In this document: positions 15,916-26,849 of the stretch, piece after piece
Layout of the letters: every line of letters starts with the position of its first letter
Numbering within the stretch: the first letter of the stretch is position 1
Notes under the pieces: model-generated
Told to the model about the DNA's origin: nothing
The model's database searches: none
What the model saw: the letters and a program-made list of their open reading frames with translations, nothing else
From: Leptospira broomii serovar Hurstbridge str. 5399
GTDB taxonomy: Bacteria; Spirochaetota; Leptospiria; Leptospirales; Leptospiraceae
Assembly (NCBI RefSeq): GCF_000243715.2
Contig: NZ_AHMO02000004.1
Coordinates: 312,501 to 376,500 of the forward strand
Direction: 5' to 3'
Length of the DNA: 64,000 nucleotides
Position numbers and translations under genes: made by a program

Positions 15916-18179
15916 GTAGGAAAGTCGCAGGCAAAACCATCCTGATAGTGGGTGGGGGCCTCTTACAGGTTCCCATCATACAGACCGCAAAGACAATGCA
16001 GCTTCGGACGATCGTCGCTGATATGAATCCCGAGGCCCCAGGATTAAAGATTTGTGATCTTCCTTTGGTAATGTCCACTAAGGATATCGAAGGAATGGTG
16101 CGCGAATCCAAAAAGTTAGCGACGACGATCAAAGTCGACGGCGTCATTACGGCGGGAACCGATGCGAGTATGACGGTTGCCGCAGTCTCCAATGCGCTGG
16201 ACCTTCCCGGAATCCGCTTCATAGACGCGGAGGCGGCATCCAATAAGGTAAAGATGCGAGAGCGGCTTAAAAAGGCCGGGGTTCCGATTCCGGGTTTTGC
16301 GGCTATTTGGAGCATTCAGGATACTAGAGATGCATTAGAGTTTTTGAAATTTCCATTAGTGATGAAACCCGCAGATAATATGGGCGCCCGCGGAGTGGTA
16401 AAAGTCAATAATCGCGAAGAACTACAGGCCGCTTTTAAACATGCTAAGAAATATTCTCCGACCGGAGAAATGATCTTAGAAGAATACATGCCCGGTCCCG
16501 AAGTATCGGTCGATGCCCTGGCTTGGGACGGGAACTATGCCATCACCGGAATCGCCGACCGAATCATCGAGCGGGAACCGTACTTTATAGAAATGGGCCA
16601 TAATATGCCCTCCGCACTTTCCGAATCCGTTTTAAAAGAAATCGAAGACGTTATGTTTCGAGGTATGAAGGCGCTCGGCATTCGTAGGGGCGCAGGTAAG
16701 GGGGATATAAAAGTAACTCCGGATGGAGTGAAGATCGGCGAAATCGCCGCTAGATTATCGGGCGGTTTCATGTCGGCATTTACTTTTCCTCTATCAAGCG
16801 GGATCAATTTGAATCGAGCCGCGATCCTGATAGCTCTAGGGGAAGAACCGGATAATCTAGAACCTTTATATAAGCGGGTTTCGATCGAAAGGGCATTACT
16901 TGCGCCAAAAGGAAAACTTCTTGCGATCGAAGGATTCGAAGAAGCCAAGAAAATCGACGGAGTGACCGATATTTTTCTGCTTCACAAAATCGGAGATATC
17001 ATTCCGGAACCGACGAATAATATCGAGAAGACTGGACATGTTATCATCACTGCGGACACGTTAAGCGAAGCGGAAAAAATTTTCGAGTCGGTCCGTTCTT
17101 CGGTTCGGTTCACTTGCGACGAACTTTATTCCGTTTCCGAAAAAGAAATCGCCCAAAATGCGAGAATCAGATTCGGAAAGGAAATTTGTTGGGTTTGTAA
17201 AGTTTGCGACGGAACCGATTGCGCGTCCGGGGTTCCCGGAATGGGCGGAGTCGGAAGAATGCTTACGTTCCAGGATAATATAAATGCTCTTGCGGAATAT
17301 GCAATTCTTCCCCGCTATATTCGCGAGCATGTGCGCGCATCCACGGAGATAGAATTCTTAGGGCAAAAACTTTCCACATCGATAATGGCGGCTCCGATGA
17401 CCGGAGCGATCACCAATATGAACGGGGCAATGGATGAATACACCCTTGCATACACTCTATTGGAGGGTTGTATCGCCTCCGGCACCATTGCATGGTTAGG
17501 CGACGGCGCTAGTCCGGAAAAATATCTGGTAATGTTGGAAGCCTTGTCGAAAGTCAACGGAAAGGGAATTCTAATCTGCAAACCTAGAGAAGATGAAGGG
17601 TTATTGAAGGAACGCTTCCTGGAGGCCGAAGAAAAAGGAATCATCGCTTTAGGCATGGATATCGATGCGGTAAATTTTAAAACGATGGTTCAAAAGAAAA
17701 TTCCTTCGATTACTCGAAACTTAGAGACCCTTTCTCGAATCAGGTCCTTAACCAAACTTCCATTTATTCTAAAAGGCATTATGACTCCGGAAGACGCTCG
17801 CCTGGCAGTGGATGCGGGAGCCGACGCTATTGTGGTTTCCAATCACGGAGGAAGAGTGCTCGACGATATGCCTGGAACAGCCAGAGTGCTTTCCTCGATT
17901 CGGGACTCTATAAGTACGAAAATTCATATTTCGGTCGATGGCGGCGTTAGAAGCGGAACGGATGCTTTTAAAATGCATGCATTGGGTGCCGATACTGTTT
18001 TGGTAGGAAGGCCGATGGCAATTTCCGCCGTAGGAGGGGGAGTTGCCGGTGTTCGATTCCTGATCGGACAATATACCGAAACTTTAGTTCAAGCTATGAA
18101 TACTGTCGGCGCTTCCAAAATTTCCGAGATTAAACGTGAATTCATTTTTAAGAAGAAAGAAGAAGAGCCGGTAAAATAG
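15912..18179 (+). CDS. ATP-grasp / FMN-dependent alpha-hydroxy-acid dehydrogenase fusion
   Basis: 755 residues in two modules. Residues 1-390 form an ATP-grasp ligase: ILIVGGGLLQVPII, VDGVITAGTDA, PLVMKPADNMGARGV, MILEEYMPGPEVSVD and GEIAARLSGGF, close to CarB/PurK-type enzymes. Residues 425-755 form an FMN barrel of the lactate-oxidase class: a Cys cluster (Cys426, 429, 432, 437), SIMAAPMTGA, FILKGIMTPEDA, the catalytic His645 in VSNHGGRVLD, and SVDGGVRSGTDAFKMHALGAD. The Cys-rich lead followed by GVPGMGGVG is seen in clostridial-type stand-alone members. The carboxylate substrate joined by the ligase half is unknown. GTG start overlaps mnmA. Confidence 0.87.
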   Translation: MSRKVAGKTILIVGGGLLQVPIIQTAKTMQLRTIVADMNPEAPGLKICDLPLVMSTKDIEGMVRESKKLATTIKVDGVITAGTDASMTVAAVSNALDLPGIRFIDAEAASNKVKMRERLKKAGVPIPGFAAIWSIQDTRDALEFLKFPLVMKPADNMGARGVVKVNNREELQAAFKHAKKYSPTGEMILEEYMPGPEVSVDALAWDGNYAITGIADRIIEREPYFIEMGHNMPSALSESVLKEIEDVMFRGMKALGIRRGAGKGDIKVTPDGVKIGEIAARLSGGFMSAFTFPLSSGINLNRAAILIALGEEPDNLEPLYKRVSIERALLAPKGKLLAIEGFEEAKKIDGVTDIFLLHKIGDIIPEPTNNIEKTGHVIITADTLSEAEKIFESVRSSVRFTCDELYSVSEKEIAQNARIRFGKEICWVCKVCDGTDCASGVPGMGGVGRMLTFQDNINALAEYAILPRYIREHVRASTEIEFLGQKLSTSIMAAPMTGAITNMNGAMDEYTLAYTLLEGCIASGTIAWLGDGASPEKYLVMLEALSKVNGKGILICKPREDEGLLKERFLEAEEKGIIALGMDIDAVNFKTMVQKKIPSITRNLETLSRIRSLTKLPFILKGIMTPEDARLAVDAGADAIVVSNHGGRVLDDMPGTARVLSSIRDSISTKIHISVDGGVRSGTDAFKMHALGADTVLVGRPMAISAVGGGVAGVRFLIGQYTETLVQAMNTVGASKISEIKREFIFKKKEEEPVK

Positions 18180-18409
18180 GTAGATTTCGTACGTTGCCAT
18201 AAAATTCCGAACGAGCGAGATTTTTTAATAACTCAAAAGTCGTAGATTCCTTCGGAGAATGGAATATATACTTTGATGTAGATCATTCTTTTGGAGTTTT
18301 ATATCCAATCCCTTTTAGAAAATCCGAATGGAAATTTCTTCCCATTGTGAAGGGCATAAGTAAATTCGTCTCTTGATTGTCTGATTGCTAATTCTATCGG
18401 GGGAAAGCC

Positions 18410-19720
18410 TTGGATAAAACGGTAAAGGAAGCCGATGCATTGGGGAAAATTCTCCAGACACTGTTTACACGCCTTCCCGTATCCGTAGATATTAAGGGGC
18501 GTTCCTATCCTGTAAAAATCGTTGGAATCAAGGATGATCTTTTTCTCCTGGTTTCCGTTCCCGGCAAACCTACTAACGAGAAGATCCGAATCCTCTTTCT
18601 TACTCATAACTACCATTTTTTCCACGGAGTTTTTACCGTCGAAGGGCGCAACGAAAACAACGGTCTGGAGCTGCTTAGAGTCCAGGCAGTAAAAGTATCC
18701 GAGGCTAAGAGGGCCCAGGGAAGGATCGAATTTGAAAACGCAAATGGAGAACCGATAGTTATTTATAATATCATCAATCAGCAACACTTAAGAAAATCAC
18801 TGGGCTTTGTGGATAAGTCAGTTGATGAAATTATCCAAAGGCATTCCAAAAAAATCAAAGAAAGCTATAACGATTCATTGGTGTATTTTTCGGATCGAAT
18901 GGATAACCGGCTCAGGATCATGTATAATTTCGAGCAGTCCATTTATATTATCGATCGTCATGATAGAAGTTCGGGAGGGGTCAATTTTGTTCCGATGGAA
19001 GAGTATCTGAAACTGATCTCCTTAAATAAAATCGAATCCCGTTTTGTTTCCGAAATTTGCGTATTGATACGATATAAAAATTATACGCCGCTAGGGTATA
19101 TTCAAGTGCTTTCGGAAAAACCGATGAATACGGAAGATTATAATAAGATTACCCTTTTCTCGGCTGCGATTTCAAGGGAAGTGATTAGTTCGGGCTTTTT
19201 CCAAGAGTCGAAAGAAAAATGCCAAGTGGAAGACATCAGCAGGAATGGACTCGGTTTTTTTCATCAGCAATCCATCTTCTTTTCCCGAAGTTTTGCCGTC
19301 GGCGAAACTTTGTTATTCGATTTGCAATTGAATCGAGAACTTAAGGGAACGTTTCGCGCTGTGATTCGAAATATAGCTAATACGGATCGAATGTTTCGGG
19401 TCGGTTGTCAGTTCTTCAATTTAAACCCAAGAGAAGAGGAAATCTTAAATCAATTTGTGGATTCCAAACTTGGAAAGGACGGCGGTAAGCAAGCCCCAAG
19501 TTCCGAGGAAAAGAATACGGAGGATGGATCGGCCGAATCCGCTAGCTCAGGGGAGTTGGTTCAGGAGGAAGTTTCGGCGGTGGGCTCTCCGGGCGCAAAA
19601 AAAATCGGAACCGAATCAGAACCAGAAGGGATAGTTCCTGAAATTCCCCATTCCGAACCGGACGGTTCAATCATCGAGGAAATTCCCGAAATGGGATTCG
19701 ATTCCGGAGAGAAGATCTGA
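18410..19720 (+). CDS. PilZ-like domain protein (leptospiral DUF1577 type)
   Basis: 436 residues from a TTG at 18410 behind GGGGGAAAG. A first beta-rich region (25-110) resembles a YcgR-type N-domain (VSVDIKGRSYPVKIVGIKDDLFLLVSV). Residues 265-370 look like PilZ: CQVEDISRNGLGFF with the D-S-G core of the DxSxxG motif and VGCQFFNLNPREEE at the end. The RxxxR half of the cyclic-di-GMP site is not visible just before it (SKEKC), so ligand binding is uncertain. The last 75 residues are acidic and low-complexity. I believe this is the DUF1577 family. The diguanylate cyclase at 12246 is a nearby candidate signal source. Confidence 0.7.
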   Translation: MDKTVKEADALGKILQTLFTRLPVSVDIKGRSYPVKIVGIKDDLFLLVSVPGKPTNEKIRILFLTHNYHFFHGVFTVEGRNENNGLELLRVQAVKVSEAKRAQGRIEFENANGEPIVIYNIINQQHLRKSLGFVDKSVDEIIQRHSKKIKESYNDSLVYFSDRMDNRLRIMYNFEQSIYIIDRHDRSSGGVNFVPMEEYLKLISLNKIESRFVSEICVLIRYKNYTPLGYIQVLSEKPMNTEDYNKITLFSAAISREVISSGFFQESKEKCQVEDISRNGLGFFHQQSIFFSRSFAVGETLLFDLQLNRELKGTFRAVIRNIANTDRMFRVGCQFFNLNPREEEILNQFVDSKLGKDGGKQAPSSEEKNTEDGSAESASSGELVQEEVSAVGSPGAKKIGTESEPEGIVPEIPHSEPDGSIIEEIPEMGFDSGEKI

Positions 19721-19770
19721 ATCAAACTGCACTTCGCACTCGAGTCGGAAAGGAAGAGGCAGGTGAACGA

Positions 19771-20676
19771 TTGGATCTCTTCCTTGCAAAACGATTTACA
19801 TATCTTTCCCGTTCTAGTTGGAAAAAGCATTTGTCCGACGGAAACATACTTCTGGATGGGAAACCCTGTAAGGCATCGCATATCTTAAGGGAAGGAGAAG
19901 AAGTCGAATATCTTCCATCCGATTTTCCCGAACCTAGCGTGGATACTCGCTTTTCTCTCCTCTACGATGAAGAACGTTTTTTTGCCGTTAATAAATCCGG
20001 AGATCTGCCGGTTCATGCTGCGGGACGGTATCGAAAGAATAATCTTGTGGATATCCTGGAATCGGATGGAAGATTCGGACGACCCTACTTGGTAAATCGT
20101 CTGGATCGTGAAACGTCCGGAATCGTTCTATTCGGTAAAGATGCGGAAACCGCTTCCCGTTTAGCTTCTTTCTTTTCGACTCGGAAGGTGCATAAAATAT
20201 ACACTAGTCTGGTTTGGGGGAATTTTCCGAAACGGCTTACCGCCTCCGGCTGGCTAGGTCCGGATGCCGAATCTAAAATTCGAAAAAAAAGGGCATTCTA
20301 TTATTCGACCGATTCTAGGGTTCCGCAGATACCAACGGCAGATTGGGAGACTAGTAGCACGGACTTTCGATTGGTAGGCGGAGGTTTTTTAGATGGAAAG
20401 CGTTTTTCCCGAATTCTTTGCTTTCCAAAAACGGGTAGAAACCATCAAATTCGAGCGACTCTCTATTCTCTCGGATTTCCGTTAATCGGAGATAAGCTCT
20501 ACGGAGTTGACGAAACGGTATTTTTGGATTTTATAGAGGGTAAGCAACCGAATTTGATCGATCGACTCGGGAGAGAGAGACAGGCTTTGCATGCAATATC
20601 CTTAAAGTTTCCGCATCCTTATTTTAAAAAGCGGATAAATATTTTCTCTCCTATCCCCGAGGATATGCGTGCATGA
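19771..20676 (+). CDS. RluA-family pseudouridine synthase with S4 domain
   Basis: An N-terminal S4 RNA-binding domain (LDLFLAKRFTYLSRSSW to REGEEVEYL) is followed by the synthase domain with catalytic Asp in VNRLDRETSGIVLF, ...KVHKIYTSLVWG and GRNHQIRATLYSLGFPLIGDKLYG. It isomerises uridine in rRNA or tRNA. The called TTG at 19771 starts exactly at the S4 domain, but the frame stays open upstream and encodes the family-like EEAGERLDLF from about 19717, where only a CTG is available. True N-terminus may be up to 18 residues longer and overlap the upstream stop. The exact target (RluA, RluC or RluD type) is not resolved. Confidence 0.88.
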   Translation: MDLFLAKRFTYLSRSSWKKHLSDGNILLDGKPCKASHILREGEEVEYLPSDFPEPSVDTRFSLLYDEERFFAVNKSGDLPVHAAGRYRKNNLVDILESDGRFGRPYLVNRLDRETSGIVLFGKDAETASRLASFFSTRKVHKIYTSLVWGNFPKRLTASGWLGPDAESKIRKKRAFYYSTDSRVPQIPTADWETSSTDFRLVGGGFLDGKRFSRILCFPKTGRNHQIRATLYSLGFPLIGDKLYGVDETVFLDFIEGKQPNLIDRLGRERQALHAISLKFPHPYFKKRINIFSPIPEDMRA

Positions 20677-22133
20677 ATCGAGAGGGACCCGGACTCGTAA
20701 TCTCTTTAATTCCTTTTGCTTTTTTGGTTTTGACCTTAACGGGGGCAGGATTCGTTTTCGGCCGCGGCATTGCGGAAGGGCCTGCACAGATTCTTTTGTT
20801 TAGCGCGGCGGCACTCTCTGCCGGAATTTCCAGACTACGAGGAATTCCCTGGGAACGACTTGAAGAAACCGTATTAGATTCTATGCGAAACGTTCTTCAG
20901 CCGATTCTAATTCTATTATTAATCGGAGCCTTAATCGGGATATGGATTCGATCCGGTATCGTTCCGGGATTAATCGTTTGGGGTTTGGAGCTACTCCGCC
21001 CTTCGGTCTTTTTGCCGTCGGCGTTAGTACTTTCTTCGGTCGTTTCCTTAGCGACAGGAAGTTCCTGGTCGACGGCCGGCACTGTCGGCGTTGCTTTGGT
21101 CGGAGTCGGGGCCGCGCTAGGAATTCCCTTAGGAATGGTAGCCGGCGCCATCGTTTCGGGCGCATACTTCGGAGACAAACTTTCCCCTTTTTCCGAAACT
21201 ACGAATCTGGCGTCCTCCATCACCGGGGTTCCCTTAATATCACATATTCGTAATATGTCCAGGACAACGGTTCCGCTTTTTTTATTCTGTTTAGTTGCGT
21301 TTACCGCACTCGGACTCGGGCTTAGTCTCGGAACGGGCGAAACTTCCGTCGCCGTTCAGCCCGTAGTAAGCGCATTACGCTCGGGATGGGCAATCGGTTG
21401 GTATCTTCTCATTCCGCCTTTCTTGACGTTTTTCATGATTTACCTTAGAGTCTCCGCGGTGCCGGCTTTGTTTATAGGAATCCTTTCCGGCGCAGTTTTG
21501 GCTCTCTTTACTCAAGCCGATCTATACGGACATCAGGGGGATTGGAGAACCGCGATATCCACCGCATTTCAAAAACTTCTATTAGCTGCTTCGGAAGGAA
21601 CGAAGGTAAAAACGGGACAATCGGTCGTCGACGATTTATTGTCCCGAGGAGGAATGTCTTCCATGCTCTCCACTGTATGGTTGATTTTATCGGCTATGTT
21701 TTACGCCGGAACAATGGAGGGCGGGGGAATGACTAAAACGATAGCCGATTTCATTTTAAAAAGGGTAAAAACGAATGGCTCACTTTTTTCGAGTACGGTA
21801 TTTACCTGCATCGGCGTCAATTTACTTTGTGCAGACCAATATTTAGCGATCGTTGTGCCCGGAAAAATGTTCCATGAGGCCTATCTGAGGAGAGGGATCG
21901 ATCCTAGAAACCTATCGCGAGTATTGGAAGACTCAGGAACGATGACTTCCGCTTTAGTTCCCTGGAATTCTTGCGGCTCTTTTATGGCTGCTGCTTTGGG
22001 AGTGCCTACTCTCGTATATCTTCCCTACGCGTTTTTGAATTTACTTTCACCGCTTCTTTCCTTAGTAACTGGTTGGTGGCGTTTGGGTTGGGCGGGAAAA
22101 ATTCCTGCTAATGAAACTAGCTCAAGTTCTTAA
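20673..22133 (+). CDS. nhaC: NhaC-family Na+/H+ antiporter
   Basis: 486 residues, about 11-12 hydrophobic segments. Family blocks are SLATGSSWSTAGTVGVALVG, GAYFGDKLSPFSETTNLA, CADQYLAIVVPGKMF and LEDSGTMTSALVPWNSCG. NhaC exchanges Na+ for H+ across the cytoplasmic membrane for pH and sodium homeostasis. It overlaps the pseudouridine synthase by 4 bp (ATGA). No regulator is visible. Confidence 0.92.
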   Translation: MNREGPGLVISLIPFAFLVLTLTGAGFVFGRGIAEGPAQILLFSAAALSAGISRLRGIPWERLEETVLDSMRNVLQPILILLLIGALIGIWIRSGIVPGLIVWGLELLRPSVFLPSALVLSSVVSLATGSSWSTAGTVGVALVGVGAALGIPLGMVAGAIVSGAYFGDKLSPFSETTNLASSITGVPLISHIRNMSRTTVPLFLFCLVAFTALGLGLSLGTGETSVAVQPVVSALRSGWAIGWYLLIPPFLTFFMIYLRVSAVPALFIGILSGAVLALFTQADLYGHQGDWRTAISTAFQKLLLAASEGTKVKTGQSVVDDLLSRGGMSSMLSTVWLILSAMFYAGTMEGGGMTKTIADFILKRVKTNGSLFSSTVFTCIGVNLLCADQYLAIVVPGKMFHEAYLRRGIDPRNLSRVLEDSGTMTSALVPWNSCGSFMAAALGVPTLVYLPYAFLNLLSPLLSLVTGWWRLGWAGKIPANETSSSS

Positions 22134-22242
22134 TGATAACGATTGATTGAAAATAAACTTTTTAAAAAGTGATTGTATCATCAAGGTTTCGATGCAATCA
22201 TTGCAGAAGATGAGTAAAAGCTCATAAATAAGAGGAGTTCCG

Positions 22243-24240
<1,998 letters not shown>

Positions 24241-24308
24241 TCTAGGAAAACGACGACCCCTTTTTCGATATCTAACGATTTTATATTTTGCTACATTAGG
24301 AGATTTTT

Positions 24309-24623
24309 ATGAATACAAATGAAATTTTTGAACCCGGGTTTTTTACGCTTCTATTTAATTTTTACGGTTATTATCTTCCCTACATACTTTTCGCGTTATG
24401 GGCTTCCTTGGCTCTCGTCGATTTAGCCAGAAGGGAGGATGTCACTCCTAAACAAGGAAGTTTATGGACAGCTGCAATCGTAGTAATTCCGCTTTTGGGC
24501 GCCGGGGCATATCATATCTTCGGCGGATCTAAAATACCGGATTGGGCCAAGAAGTCTCTGGTTTACGGGGGAGGAGGGCTGCTGATTTTAGTGATCCTTG
24601 TCTCCTCGTTGGCAAAATTTTAA
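24309..24623 (+). CDS. Small PLDc_N-like membrane protein
   Basis: 104 residues with three hydrophobic segments: LPYILFALWASLALVDLA, LWTAAIVVIPLLGAGAYHIFGG and GLLILVILVSSLAKF. The motif IPLLGAGAYHIFGGSKIPDWAKK matches, position for position, the C-terminal part of the preceding gene (VPYLGGASYLLFGKSEIPKW) and the PLDc_N domain of cardiolipin synthases; no phospholipase catalytic HKD motif is present. Probably a membrane subunit working with the cupredoxin protein. Lies 68 bp after it and 12 bp before the oxidase gene. Confidence 0.75.
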   Translation: MNTNEIFEPGFFTLLFNFYGYYLPYILFALWASLALVDLARREDVTPKQGSLWTAAIVVIPLLGAGAYHIFGGSKIPDWAKKSLVYGGGGLLILVILVSSLAKF

Positions 24624-24635
24624 TAGAGGTCAAGA

Positions 24636-25661
24636 ATGGATCGTAAAGAATTCCTGCGCTGGCTAGGACTCGGAGGGGCCGGTCTGGCTGCAGGAACAGG
24701 GTTTGCAAGAATAGGCTCCGGAAAAAAAGACGACCCTGCCTTCTGTAAAACGAATCCCACCTCCATCAATTCTAGCGCAGCCTCCGTCCGGCTTCCGGGA
24801 GCTATCGGAGGTAACTCCTATGGTAGTATGGTTCATCCTCCCATGTTTACCGATTCCGGTTTTCTGGATCGAATGGAATTACATAAATCGTTACCGGAGG
24901 CTCCCTCAGGTAAGTCCTTTAAAACGGAGATCAATATTATCGAAACTCCGTTGACGGTCGCACATAATACGATCGTAAATGCTTGGACATTCGACGGTGT
25001 CGTTCCGGGAAAAGTGCTTAGGGCTCGGGAAGGACAGAGAATGGAAATTCTTTTTCGCAATCAATCTGCCCATCCGCATTCCATTCATTTTCATGGAACT
25101 CATGATCCTCAAGAAGACGGTTGGGAACCGGTAGTTCCGGGAGGAGACCGGCTTTATAAAATCCAGGCCGGACCTGTAGGATTTCATCCGTATCATTGTC
25201 ATGTTCCTCCGTTGGCGAGTCATATGTCCAAGGGATTGTACGGTGGGTTTATCGTGGATCCGCCGGGAGGTCGACCGCCTGCACTAGAATACATGCTGAT
25301 TCTTTCCGGGTGGGATTTGAATGAAACTGGAAGGAATGATATTTATTCTTGGAACGGCATGGCAGGATTTTATGATCGCTTTCCGATCAAGGTCCCGGTC
25401 GGCAAAAAGGTTCGATTGTACATTGCGAATATGACCGAGTTCGATCCGATCGCTTCCTTTCATCTCCATTCTCAGACGTTTGATGTTTTTAGAACGGGAA
25501 CGAAACTTACACCGGACGAGCATACTGACGTTGTTACCCTCGGACAGACTGAAAGAGTGATTGTGGAATTTACCTTAACAAAACGGGGAAGATACATGTT
25601 CCATCCTCACCAGACTTATATGGCGGATCGGGGAGCAATGGGCTGGATCGTAGCAGTATGA
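24636..25661 (+). CDS. Two-domain multicopper oxidase
   Basis: 341 residues with an export signal that resembles a Tat signal (MDRKEFLRWLGLGGAG; one Arg of the pair is Lys). Copper motifs run HFHG (151-154), HPYHCHVPPLASH (184-196) with the type-1 Cys188, FHLHSQTF (275-282) and FHPHQ (322-326). The Cys of the usual second HCH motif is Pro324, so type-1 copper should sit only in domain 1. That layout is the type C two-domain oxidase, which normally works as a trimer. It should oxidise a reductant such as Cu(I) and reduce oxygen to water. Third gene of the copper cluster. Confidence 0.87.
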   Translation: MDRKEFLRWLGLGGAGLAAGTGFARIGSGKKDDPAFCKTNPTSINSSAASVRLPGAIGGNSYGSMVHPPMFTDSGFLDRMELHKSLPEAPSGKSFKTEINIIETPLTVAHNTIVNAWTFDGVVPGKVLRAREGQRMEILFRNQSAHPHSIHFHGTHDPQEDGWEPVVPGGDRLYKIQAGPVGFHPYHCHVPPLASHMSKGLYGGFIVDPPGGRPPALEYMLILSGWDLNETGRNDIYSWNGMAGFYDRFPIKVPVGKKVRLYIANMTEFDPIASFHLHSQTFDVFRTGTKLTPDEHTDVVTLGQTERVIVEFTLTKRGRYMFHPHQTYMADRGAMGWIVAV

Positions 25662-25714
25662 ATCTTTCCGTAATCGGTTTTTCGAGTTATTAACGTAGAG
25701 ATATATTAGAATTT

Positions 25715-26320
25715 ATGAATTTAAAAAAGATCATCATCGGTTTTATCGTCGTTTTTGCCGGAGTCACGATCGGATTGGCTCCTCGATTTTTTAATAGAAA
25801 GCAGAGTTTTGCATCGGATTCGCCGATTGCCGAGTGGAAAACTATTTTTCTCAAGGATACCGAAGGAAAAGAAACCTCTCTTTCCGGATTAAAAGGGGAT
25901 ATATTCGTAGTTTATTTCGGATTCTCGCATTGTCCGGATATGTGTCCGCTGGCTATCGAAGAGATCGGCTCGGCACTAAGGGGATTAAAAGATTCGTCCG
26001 GTAGAGTGAGGCCGGTTTTCATCTCGGTCGATCCGGAAAGAGATTCTCCGGAAGTTTTAAAAAAGTATGTTTCGACCTTTCCGGGAAATTCGCTGGTGGC
26101 TCTGACAAGTTCAAAAAAGAATATTGATTCATTACAGTCAGGATTCGGAGTAGTTTCAAAAAAAGTAATTCTTCCGTCTAAAGAAGCAGGATATGGAGTC
26201 GATCATACTTTGTTAATCTATTTGGTCGATAAAAAGGGAAATATTTTGGCTGCATTCCCAACCGGAACGAATCCGGCAGACCTAACAAAGGCAATTTTAG
26301 CCTGGATGGATAAAGTTTAG
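25715..26320 (+). CDS. SCO1/SenC family copper chaperone
   Basis: 201 residues with an N-terminal anchor (IIIGFIVVFAGVTIGLAPRF) and a thioredoxin-like domain carrying FGFSHCPDMCPLA (the CxxxC copper site), VFISVDPERDSPE and GVDHTLLIYLVD with the third ligand His. Sco proteins insert copper into membrane oxidases or reduce copper-site thiols. Here it closes a cupredoxin, membrane and multicopper-oxidase cluster, so its client may be one of those proteins rather than cytochrome oxidase. Confidence 0.92.
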   Translation: MNLKKIIIGFIVVFAGVTIGLAPRFFNRKQSFASDSPIAEWKTIFLKDTEGKETSLSGLKGDIFVVYFGFSHCPDMCPLAIEEIGSALRGLKDSSGRVRPVFISVDPERDSPEVLKKYVSTFPGNSLVALTSSKKNIDSLQSGFGVVSKKVILPSKEAGYGVDHTLLIYLVDKKGNILAAFPTGTNPADLTKAILAWMDKV

Positions 26321-26378
26321 CGTCTAATGTCAGCTCGCTTGCAAATGCGGACCTTTATTCAGAAATAACGGATTTTAG

Positions 26379-26403
26379 GCGGTTAATAAAACCGCTATTT
26401 TTT
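26379..26403 (+). terminator. Rho-independent terminator after the copper cluster
   Basis: GCGGTT pairs with AACCGC around an AATAA loop, followed by TA and six T residues. It ends plus-strand transcription of the Sco gene and overlaps the last bases of the convergent DUF486 gene. Confidence 0.7.
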
Positions 26404-26736
26404 ATCGTAGAATGCAAATACCACCGCTAATAGAATTAGAAAGAAGCTAACTGCATGATTCCACTTCATCTTTTCTTTTAAAATCAAACTTGCGAAGCCA
26501 ATAAAGATAGTTATCGTGATAATTTCCTGCAATATCTTTAGTTGGAAGCCGCTGAATCCTTCCTCAGAGAAGCCGATTCTATTGGCGGGTACCATAAGGA
26601 TATATTCGAATAGCGCGATTCCCCAGGATATCAAGATCGTTTTCCAAAGCGGTAATTCGTTAAAGAATTTTAAATGACCGTACCATGCGAAGGTCATGAA
26701 AAGGTTGGAAAGGGAAAGAAGAAATAATGTCTTCAT
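26395..26736 (-). CDS. DUF486 (DMT-like) small membrane protein
   Basis: 113 residues with four hydrophobic segments. LSNLFMTFAWYGHLKF, LISWGIALFEYILMVPANRIG and FQLKILQEIITITIF are the conserved DUF486 blocks; the family resembles half-size drug/metabolite transporters. I chose the ATG at 26736 rather than 26799, because the longer version would start inside the terminator at 26770-26796. Substrate unknown. Confidence 0.85.
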   Translation of the reverse strand: MKTLFLLSLSNLFMTFAWYGHLKFFNELPLWKTILISWGIALFEYILMVPANRIGFSEEGFSGFQLKILQEIITITIFIGFASLILKEKMKWNHAVSFFLILLAVVFAFYDKK

Positions 26737-26769
26737 TAGCCCATAGAATTTGAGTCGACCGGAAACGGC

Positions 26770-26796
26770 AAAAAAAATCCCGGAGTTTACTCCGGG
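26770..26796 (-). terminator. Rho-independent terminator after the hsp20 operon
   Basis: On the minus strand CCCGGAG pairs with CTCCGGG around a 4-base loop and is followed by A and eight T residues. It lies 54 bp beyond the second hsp20 stop and upstream of the DUF486 gene, so it separates the two units. Confidence 0.88.
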
Positions 26797-26849
26797 CAAA
26801 TCGGTTTGAACAGAGCGTGGCCCGTTCGATTCAGGTCGAGAAGTTCTGT

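Noticed and set aside
26737..26799. Longer start for the DUF486 gene at 26799
   Set aside because: The extra codons fall within a strong terminator hairpin and encode non-family sequence.
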